Positions 22,801 through 34,800 of a stretch of 64,000 nt of DNA are shown one piece after another. A program made the position numbers and the translations under genes. The stretch comes from Mactra quadrangularis (taxonomy: Eukaryota > Mollusca > Bivalvia > Venerida > Mactridae). The DNA is taken from the NCBI GenBank assembly GCA_025267735.1, contig CM046307.1, forward strand, positions 62,001-126,000, read 5' to 3'. The notes under the pieces are model-generated. The model ran no database searches, was not told the origin of the DNA, and saw only the letters and a list, made by a program, of their open reading frames with translations. How positions within the stretch are numbered: the stretch's first letter is position 1; each line of letters starts with the position of its first letter.

Positions 22801-25800
22801 CTTGCGATTTGATCCATCCCATTTTATCTTCAACATTTGAACATCTATTTAGCACCACTACTTGTTTTGTTCTATTTACTACTAAATTAATCAGATACCA
22901 CTTAACTGAGATTTAAATTTTCAAAATGAAATTTAAAAAAAAACCCCAACAGCTTGATACCGTTAAAAGGAATAAGCTATTTTTAAGTTTTTACGAAAAG
23001 TATGTTACTATGTGTTTTTCACGTCTTAAGACGACTGAACAGTTATTTTCATACGGAAATTCTATGTGAGTAATTTACTTATATTATAACCATAACAAAA
23101 AGTCAATGATCAACTTATTTCAGCATCAACAAGTATAATGTTTTAAAAAATGAAAATCCTGAAAAAGTAAAACAGTTGTTACTATAAAGCATACATGTCG
23201 TGGGTTAATTATCATTTTATTTAACTAAATCAAACAAATTACATTGTACATCCAAACATAGATTATAAAGGTCATTAAAACACTTAAGGCAAAAACTAGA
23301 GAAAATACCTCGATCTATTTATTCCTATTCATATGACTTAGGAGTGTTAAAATGTTATATTAGTTAATTTCATACTGTATATAACATTCTAGGTTGGATG
23401 AATCCAAACATAGATACTTCAAGTATGTTTCAAGCACCATCAGCATACAGTTATACAGTAGAACTATCTATTCCAGCACAACAACATATCTTTACTACTA
23501 AGGTAATATGTGCTTCCTGAATACACTGTCTATATGAAGTGATATACCCAGTGTATTACTATATTACAATGTAGTAGTGATATACTTGTCAAGTGTATTG
23601 TATAATGGTATTAATGTTGTTCTGCAGTCACTTTGTTACCTAGATATATATTTTAAGTAAAGTTAGATTATTAGTCTTTTAATTAATCAACTTTCTAATG
23701 AAAAAAATGTATTGTCTTATTATGAAACGAATGTCAGTATTATGAAAAATGTCAGTTTTAAAGTTGTTGCAAAAATTATATTCTTCTATAATACACAAGT
23801 ACTTAAGTGATACTAAACAGTTTAAACAATTTAACATTTATTCAAAATTGGAACATTCATCGTAGCTTGTATGATAACTTTTTCAAAGTTTTTTAGGAAG
23901 TTTGCCAATGAAGACTCTTTGATGGAAGTTTTTCATTGCGCATATTTATGAATAAATCTGAGTATCCTCATCCTTTGTAAGAACGATACTTACTTTTCAT
24001 GCGTTTATACTTGATTCCAGGTTTGGTATGATGATGGTTTTCAATTGGTGAGAACTGATTTACATTATAATAAAATAGTTGCACCATATTATACAACTAG
24101 ACCTTTGTCTATCGTAGAAGACTTCAAAACTGGTAAAAAACTTCTGTTTTCTTTTAGTCTTACTGTGCAGAATCACTGATACGTACAAAATCAGTTAACA
24201 AATACTCAAGTTAAAAAGGACATAATAAGCATATATTTTTGTTACTAAATGAGAATCAGTATATTAGTGAAGATTAGATTATGATTGGTATTTATTTTGT
24301 TTGCTGCAAAGAAAATGCAGCAGTCAAAATCACTTAGTGCTACGCCTATATCATATTCAAAATGCTAGCACAAAATTTACACCAACAAGCAATTATAAAC
24401 TTCCGCGTGACACCCGTTGTGTCAATGTGTTTGGGGTACAAAATGCACGATGGAACCTTTGCTATATACCTTCGTGGAATATGGTCATAAATTACATTCC
24501 TGGAGTATTCTCGCATACGTCACATAATACTACCATCATCTTTTAAATTTATAACATCCAAGTTAGATATACTACTATATTTCAGGTGTAAAGTACATCA
24601 TAGACAAGTCTTATCGCAACTGTACAGTAACAAATATTGACAGTAATGATATAGGTGTACTTGCACCGTCCAATACAACTCCTGACGCAACGTACTCTAT
24701 AACACTACGTGATCCTTTAAACATGTTCCAAATTGATGCTAATTATTTCTTCGTTGGACAGGTAAGCTCTTATGTACTAATATAAATGTTTTACAGCGAT
24801 AAAAAGGTGACATTTCTGAGACATAAAATTTGTTATGACAGAGTCTGTTGATAGCGTTCGTTAAATATATTTCTATCGTAACGATACTGGAAAAAACTAA
24901 GTATCGTTTCGTTGTTTGTGCTGCTTCAAAAATGTAAATGAAGATATACTAAAACAACTTTGGTACATGTTTCAGATCAACCTTATGCTACATTTTTCAA
25001 TTGCGTTTTAAAAGAATAAAACACTAACCATTATAATTTCCTTTATGACATTTTATAACATACTTTGTTACAATATTTTTATAGAATATATTGTTTTACA
25101 GGAAACTATACGTGGTTTGACCTGTAATATATTTGAATCTTTGAGAACGGATTTCCCAAATCAAAATGGTACAACAAATGCAATATTTAGATACGCTTTT
25201 CTTGCGGTAAGTAATTTGTTATTTAGCCTTTTGATTATATATTCTTGCTATTTCGCAAGCTACAAGAAAGGCAAATATAAAAAATGCATTGAGATTTAAT
25301 ATTTCTATGCCATTAAATGATTCATGAACAAATGCTTTAAAGAGATGCTGGCTTTTCTGACCTCATTGAAATCTCACGACATTCCCAGAAACTCAAATAA
25401 TGAAGTTGAATATTACTGGATATAATTAGCCCTTATATACTTTATGGTAAACCATGCTATTGGATGAATTATATTCTAACATTTTATAGTTTAACCAAAG
25501 TGAAATTATAAAACTACAAGATAGTTTGACCGTATTGTTAGATGCATCTATGCTTCATACTTTGACAAACACGGAGGATAAATATTTAACAAACACGATG
25601 TCACCAACTTTGTCCTGAGATTATTCAGTGCGTCAGTTCAGAAAATGATAATTTTGATCTTTATTATTCCCTTCATAAATTGGAACTATTATTTTTATGT
25701 TAGTGTGTTATTTGTATGTTATATGATTATCACAGCATATATTTTTTCATTTTCATTGTAGAATGGTTGGATGGAAATTAGTGATGGATATTTAGGTGGT

Positions 25801-28800
25801 TCAATAGGCCAACCAGTACGTCTTGAAATAACAGTCATTAATGTAAGTAGAAACACAATACTTAGTAATTTCAAATACGTCAAATATCAATTTACTTTTA
25901 TAACATATACAAGCTTTTTTGTCTAAAGACGGATCTCTATACCCAATGTCTCTTTATTCTTCAGTTACATCATGAAACGGATCTTCTATAAACAATTTTC
26001 TACTTTAAGCATAATTGTTATCATTTACAAGCAATTCCACGAAATATTTTTTTTGAAATTATATCATATAATATATAACTTTCGTATTGCGTGTTATTGT
26101 TTCCATCACTTACCATGTAAACCAAGTGTCAAGGCGTCTATATTCATCCTTTTATCATTATAAACTCTTACTAAATATAATAAAGTCACAGTACTATCCA
26201 CAACATACAATGTGTTTTTTACAAAGTGTTTAATATTTGCGTTTATCGACCAAAATTCGCAAACAATGTCATACTGTCAAGTATTATTGTGGAGCCATTT
26301 GTAAGGAGGCTAGTCCTTACAAATACATTTTGTTTCGCCGATGTTAGGTGTGCATATAGTGAATGTTTACTTTTATAACTATATATGTTTCAGACAGCTC
26401 AGTACATGGTCTTTCATTTCTTTGATTTTGATACTGATCATCCGGACCATTCATTATTTGATGTACATCTATGTTTTAGTTCCGATCAAACCAAGCAATT
26501 ACAAATTACGTTTCCTGGTAAGTAAATATCACATTATCAATAACATATACATGTACAGTTTTATCATGATAAAATTATATATACGGTGCAAATAGCTGTA
26601 CATCGAAGCACACACACACCTATATATGATGTAATCGTTGGCTACTGATGAAAAACGATGTAATACAAAGTATATATGAATTGCATTGAAGATCTATCAT
26701 TTTCTTATGAAGGCCTGAATCAGTTACTTATATTTATATGTTTAAACATGCTTATACAAACTTTTACACGTTCTATTTTTATGGTAATGCATTAAATTGA
26801 ATTTTTTTTGTTTTGTACATATTTGTCAAAATAAATGTTTCAATCTATTTCAGGTCATTATACAGAATTTCTAAACACAACATCAAAGATGTTTATTATT
26901 GAAGCAATTTTCATTATGGCAAACAGGTCACAAGCTTCGCTAATCAGATTTCAAAGAACAAAACTAGATCATGATGATAAAAATGTATATCTAACCACAT
27001 CTTTAATCGCTCAACCAGAAAGATTACGTTAGTATGTTTCTGTTGTTCTATTCATTAATCAATTAAATATAAAATTTTGTCATTTCTTGAAATATTTTGA
27101 TTCTTTTAAAATTCAACTATACGTGTATGGTATTAAACTTCGTGTACTTGCATAATATTTACCATTGACCGACATGTTTGCATATCTTGTAAAAATATGT
27201 AAATATGTTCAAAGTTGGTTTACAACAGTCCCAAAAGTTTTCACTAGTATTGCTTTCTTTTTATACATGTACAATTTATTGTAATGACCTTTATTTTCAG
27301 TACTGAAGATTGCATTTTATTTGTGTCCACCAAACATTACTTATTTTTCTTATAATAATCAGTCCTATAAAAACCACTCATAAACGAAAATGCTTTAAGG
27401 CTATCCTTGTTTTAAAAATCGAATTAGCCCCTTGAATGAAAACCAGAAATACCTCGTTTATATCTATCATTGTATATTTGCATGTGTAGTGTTTATGTCT
27501 TGATTGATTCCTATATGAGGCCTTTATCCATGTCTGTTTGATAGCAGTCAATGCTTACTTCAAGTATAATACTGTGAGCTGTATTAGTCCGTCATTTATC
27601 CGTGATAGGACCTACACAATGTGTTACTACAGCATTATCATTTTCCGTATTTTATAAATGTACATGTTTTTATCGTTCCAGGTTATTTTACATTCATACG
27701 AAATGGATTTATACCTACACGTGTTGATCAAGTTGTGTCAGGTTCACATTCTGTCAGTCAATGTTCATCCACATGTCTTAGTATCAATTCATTCCAATGT
27801 AACAGTTTTTATTATTGCTCATTTTCAAGTCAATGTTTAATGAGCTCTAATAGTGTTGCTTTGTCAACTGGTGGAACTGCACAGAAGAAAATTAATGGCT
27901 GCGTGGCATATTCTAGTAAGTGATTGGTCTAATTGACGCTCTCATTTCTCGAAAACATTAAGTGCATAGTAACTTTCATCAAGGACTAATGTTACATTCT
28001 ATTTTAAGTATTGATTGTTATTAAATTAGTTAAAAATCTCCATTTTGTACATCTCGGAACATCAATACCTGTGACTAAAGTCCTCATCAGATACACTTTT
28101 AATAGTTATGTTTAATAATGAAGTTGCAAATTACGAAGTACATGTATGAAAATCCATTTATGTCCCTACAGTTGCCTTTAATATTCATCTAAGTATATAT
28201 ATCATTCATTAATTTTTTCATTATTACGTAATTTTGTTACGAATGGACGAAGATTAATAACGTTTGAAAACCATATTATAACTGAACACTTTATTGTTTT
28301 CTGCCTTTTTTTATAGAAACATCTGATATCTCCAAACTCGAACCAAACATTACTGAAGCTTATAGAAATCTAGCTAATGCTGTGTTTACTGGTCAACTTC
28401 GTCTGATGGTTCCAGTTCCAGAAACGGCCAAAGTAAGTATTATATCTCTAAAATAGGAAACATTTAGTCAATACAAAATTGTAGTAAATAAAGATGCTTT
28501 TATTAAATTTGGTACTCTTAAAGCATGATAAATTTGACTACTTTATTAAATGAGGCTGTACGAGTTTGAAAGATTTGCGATCTGATTTTTTTTTCAAATT
28601 ATTAGGTGTCAGATAATAAATTTAATGATAATCCAGATGTACGCATGTAAAAAACTGTATCTAAACTGTTTTATAGAAAAACAAATTAGATATTTTAAAT
28701 ACTGATAAAATAACCTGATGTCATTATTTTAGACGACGGTAAATGCGTAACAGATTATTTTTTTACGTTTTATGTCGAATTGAAAGGGAGGGAGAGAGAA

Positions 28801-31800
28801 AAAAATCATAATGCAAACCAAAGGTAGGGGGTTCAGGTGACGTGACGTTGTATGACGTCGTCGTGACGTCGACGCCATTTTTTAAGTTTTTTACTAAAGT
28901 TTAAGCCCTTAATTTGATTTTATTACGGACAAATATAAAACAATAAGAACATATATTGAAAGAGTAATCGTTAATTAATCATTTCATATTTTTTTCTTGA
29001 AAAAAGCGTCACAAGAATCCTGAATTAATGATGATAGAAAACAACTCCTGTTGCCGTCGAACGCAACGTTAATATGCAATGGACGCGGATTCGCGTAATT
29101 TTGACAAGGTATGGAAAAGACTTTTGCAAATTGCTAGAGCCCGCTTCCAACACAGATAATCGATTGACCAATCAAAATGTAGCTTACACAAGCAGCTTCT
29201 CATTGGTGATTGATAGTTGAAAATTGCATTGTCAATAAAAATTTGATATTTAAACAAAGAAAGTTTTCCAAGTTTACGTTATGTTTCAATTGATTTTACA
29301 TTGACTTTCAACTTATTCTACGTTTATCATACCTTTGTTAATTAGAAACAAAGATTAAAAATGAAGAAACCTGCAACATAGCTCTAGCAAACGTGTATTT
29401 CCAACCCTATCGTTCGAGATTTTTTGACATTTTGATAACGTAACGTCATCCCACCCACCGGTCATCGCTAACTGACGTCATTTAACCACTACGTCATTTT
29501 TTCTCAGATTAGTTTTTCTTCCTTCTATCTTGGTCAATATTCCACTTTCTATAAGTGACGTATACATGTACATATAATAGTTATGCATCGTTTTTAAGTT
29601 AACAATATTTATCTTCAAAAATATAATATGAAATGTTAATTTCGAACAACATGATTATTGCTGGTATTTTTTTAATTCAACTGAAATAAAAGATTAATCC
29701 TGAATAACGGACATAATTCTTCTCGCACATACGCTTCTGATCAACAATAAAGTTCTGACTTGAAAACGCCGTATTCACCAGTCACTCGATTTTAATTCTT
29801 ATTAGAATGAAAGTCGGTCTATTAAATAAATTACGCACATTTTGCACTTAAATGTTTGATAGAGAAGTAAGAGGCGTTTGTTGAAAGGTTTAAATTTTGA
29901 GTCCACCGTTTATACATTTCTGTACTAACATTATTCTTAAATAGGTGAAGAGAATGTTTCAACGTATTATAGCTTTCTTTGATCTTTGTGCTACTTCAAA
30001 ATAGTTATGGCGGCAACGTATCTGATGACGTCGTTTAATACTTTAAGGGACCGTGATCAAAGGCGCGCCGACATTGCTGTACTGATGTTAATGTACACCG
30101 CGTCAAATATCGATTTTGTGACTCGAGTGAAGTCGAATACTGAGTACAATAACTGTGCCTTATTTAATCTAGTAATTTCCCTATTTATATTTACTCTGTT
30201 AAACGCCCTGTTCGGATTTTTTTCTTACGAATGCTATTTTTGGGGAAAATGTAATGCCCTAGGACTTTATTGTTTTTGTGGGGGGGGTTGCTATGGTAAC
30301 CAAAAAGTATGTTTTCTTGGATACTGCAAAATCGTTGCTAAGTGCTTTGATGTCAAGTAAATTTACAAAAAATGTGAATATCATTCCCTTGTGAGTATTC
30401 ATGTTTTCTAGGTAGGTAATTCATAGGTTTATATATATTATTATGCGTTGCTATGGTAACAGAAAAATATAATTTCCTATATTTTGTGGCAAACATCACT
30501 AAAAACAATGTCAATATATTGCCATAAAAAAGTAATAAACAATACACACATGACTTTAACTAAAATTTAATGTACTAGCTGTCATAATTCAGATGTTATT
30601 TCTTTATTTTGTAAATATTGACGGCCATTTTGAATTCCACTCAATTAACCGAGCAACATACCCAAAAATTTGTAATGCATCAAAATGCATCATATTGCCT
30701 CGTTCTACAGCTTCCAGAAAATGTATACATTCAGGGGATTTGCATTTCTCATAATACCAAAAAATAAATTAATCATCATCTATAATATCAAGTTTTTCTA
30801 ATTTTGGTGCCGTTTTCTGTTTATCTTATATAATAAAGATCTGCCTCATAAAATGGGTCAAATGCTAATATAAAAAAGTCTGTAACTTCTAGACCCATCA
30901 TGATATCATACTAGTTTATACCTCAAATAAAACCTCATTTCAATAGCTGTGTATTAAGAACTGTAAAAAAATATTTAAGCATGAAACAAAAAAGGGCCTG
31001 AACCCCCTACCAAAGGTTAAATACAGATTTAAGATAAAAAGCTGCAACTACTGTGTGCAAAAATGTACATTGTAACAGAGTATGTTTATATTTTAGAATG
31101 CTTTAATAAAGGCTTCATATATTAAAGACGTATTCATGTTCAATGAACAGCATGATCCACAAGGTAAACTATAGTTTCTTTACTTTTATTAGATGTGTTA
31201 TTATTTTCTTTTATATTGGTTAATAAATTGTAAAATGTATTTATGTAATGATCAAGGTTTCAATCATCAGTGAGCGTTAGTTTATCAGATTATAATGTGC
31301 AGCTTAATCATGTCCAACTTTTAGGCCCATACATGATCTCAATTCGATGCTCGATTGTCAATAGAAAAGTATAGGGAAAATTCTTAAAACGGCCATATCT
31401 CTTTTATTTTTTAAGATATCAATTTTGTGCAAATGATGCTAAAATGTTTAAACTTTCTTCTTTCATAAAGTTGTTTTTATATTTTTGTAAAATTGTAAAG
31501 ATTTGGTCTGTTTTAAGGTTTTATTTGATTACTCACGTTACTATAAAATAAGAAGGAAAAGAAATACTCTTTCTGATATAAGTTAAAAAATAAAGCCTTT
31601 CTGGTCCTTTGATCAAATTTGTGCAAACGACATGAGAAAGCTGTATGATTCTAGTTTCCGGAGCATTTTTTATTTTTAAAATATCTACATGAAGTTTTGG
31701 TCTGTTTTGCACTTTTTTTTAAATTTTTTGGATTTTTCATATATTTTTTCTTAATTTTATAATGTGCGCTATCGGATAAATGGACCTCTGGTGTGATTGT

Positions 31801-34800
31801 ATAATACACTGTGTATAGCAAGGCACAGCGGGTACACTTTTATGACAGGATAACCTTCCTGTTTCTGTTTTATTGCTAATTAGTTGTATCTGTCACATGA
31901 TCTAGCAACAAAGGTTTAGAAAAAAAATTATTCTAGATAGTTAAGAAAATGTAATTTTTGGTAGATTTGATTATCGACTATACGAATCGATGAAATCAGT
32001 ATTATGAAAATAATATTACTTTAAAATAATTTTACTAGAAAATACTCCTTTATTGCTTATAATATATTTATATGTATATAATTTGCATTTTAATATATTC
32101 ATATCTCTCTGATAAATGAATACTTTTACACATTAATTAAGTGTTGTAGTTTATTTTGGCGGCATAATAATAACTGAAAGATCGACATGCAACTGTTTTA
32201 ATTTCACCACTACCGTTATTATTTCTTTAAACGAAGATACCTTGAAAACATTTTTTACTGACTAGTTAATTCATGTTAAACAATTTTATTAAAAATGTAA
32301 AAAATAATCAAACAGTTATACTAATGAATGCATGTTCATTTCAGTCAAAGTAAAATTTTGCAACCGACAAACGAAACAAAAATAGTTATTGACGGCTTAA
32401 CAATAACTATGAGGATTGAATTAGTTGTTGCAATTTAACTTTAAAGCTTTTGTTTCAATGAAAATATGGTGTATAAAAATTCACGGACGGACAATAAATT
32501 TATTTAAAATGGAGATGTTATATTGTAATATATTTCTCATTTCTAACATTATTAAACAATAAGAAAATTATTTCAATCGTTAATTTTGTTTCAACCAGGG
32601 ATTATATATATATATAACATTTTTAATATAACATATACACATTTGTTGTATAAAATCCCTGTTTCAACTGAACTGTCATGTATACAAAATGTTACCACTA
32701 AAGTAGTGTTAATTTACACCTCATGCACAATGGACAATATACAAATCTATAAAACATCTGTCTACAAGGAATTTAATCCCCCAATGATAAAGTGAAATCT
32801 ATATGGTTATAATCGTGATCTATGATCCTTATCTTACATTATCGATCACAACATGGGGTCAAAGCTTGTAGATTATGTTATCGCAAAACTAATGTATCTA
32901 CTGTCATTGCTATATGGCTGTATCAAACAGCGAAAATACTGATGGGTCTAAAAGTTGGGTATGTTAATGTTTCAATACTCGAATTAATGAATGTTGAAAC
33001 AAAAGATAATAAATAATTATAATGTTCATCATTATTTAGGCTTGTTGTGAAAAAAATGAGTAACGAAATGAAGTGCTTGCAAAAGTAACATACACATTAT
33101 AAAGTAAAGTCGATACAAGTATTGTACGTTGTACTCCATAATGTTTGTATGGAAACAAATGAAATTGTTAAGCAAAACATTACCTAAGACAGAATATGAA
33201 TATTTTAGTTAAAATAGTTTTTTATTCTAAAGGTACGGTCATTTATTGAAACAAATAAATCTACAAAATGTTTTCTTACTAAGATTTTTGTTTTATATAG
33301 ATGCTTCTGTATTTGACAGTACATTGTGTTTGTATTTTTGATTTCAGATTTTGCCTTTTCGTCATTTTCCGAGTATTCAAAATCAACGACAATCAGTAGT
33401 GGTTCTACAACCTATAATTTAAATATAAATGAATGTGCACAGTTATGTATCTCTGGTACTGATATAACATGTAGAGGGTTTAGTTATTGTATAGGTTCAG
33501 ATATAAGATGTATACTTACCAAAACTCATCCTGATCGGATGGACAATTCAACACTTACACCAAATGTTAATTGTACAATTTATAACCGTTAGTATTGTTT
33601 TATTATTCTTATTATATTTTAAATTATTAGTTCAGTTTCAAAAGTTGTTTGAAATTTTAGAAGACAAATAGGTATAAGAGATATTTTATTATAAACTTAA
33701 TGAATGCTTACTGTGTCTTTATAGTGACATGTAAAACTTGGCCCATTGAATTTTCCCTGTGACCTCATACATAGTTTAACCAAAATGGGTAAATATTGTA
33801 AAGCGTTTGTCTAACTAAAACGTTCTGTACTATCTCAGTCAATAAAATCAACTCCATGGCAACCCTTCAATAATCGATAAATTGGGCATGAATTTCAAAA
33901 AATAATAAACAATTTAACACAATTTCACGTACAAAACTATTGTGTTGGTAATCCAATGCAATATATATTATTTCTTAGCCAGCTTTTTAAATGTAACATT
34001 CCATGTAATAATACAAGTATAAAAATCTGCTTTTATTTTACAGGTAAATATTTGACAGAATATGTTAAACTAAATGGAATGGTTTCACTGACTTCTTCCT
34101 CTGTACAATACACCACAGTCGAATCTAATGAAAAATGTGCTCAAACATGTTCTAAAACAAGTGCTTGTAGAATGTTTGAATATTGTCCAAGTACTAAACA
34201 ATGTATATCATTCAATGAGAGACAATATGGTCCACAAAGTAGTGAGACAACAACCAATTGTAATATTTACACAAGTAAGTAGTATATACGTATTGTTGTA
34301 GTGTTCAGTCATTTTACTTATGGTTCCTCGAAGAGCCTATGTTTATAACTATACACATACCTTTGTCAGTGGCTAAACTTCCCTGCTTGATGCAAAAGTA
34401 ACTAAGAGAATGACTTAAGAAAATATTTCAAGACCAAAAAATACGAAGGATTACAAGTAATAACAGTTGTCACATAGTGCCTTTGAGTCGTATAATGGTT
34501 CAGTATGGAACGAGTCAAAATAAGCTACTTTGTATTATAATAATGATTTAATGTAAATTCAACAACATCGTTGGGACCGACATAGGTGATTTTATTTAAT
34601 TTTTGTGTATTATAGCACTTCATATGCTCTGCTCTCTGTAAACTAACTAGGAAGATGCCTCGTACTTGAAAATGCTATAGTTATTTTTGTTTTAGGTATT
34701 TTGTGTGCTTTTGCATGCAACATGCAATAATTGTCAAATGATATATCGATGTATAATTTTTCATATATTTTAATTTTGTTTTTCTAGGTTATTATGATAA

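Noticed and set aside
29069..29257. Minus-strand frame inside the intron 25 element
   Set aside because: Short, no recognised motif, no splice context; possible cargo cannot be excluded but is unsupported.
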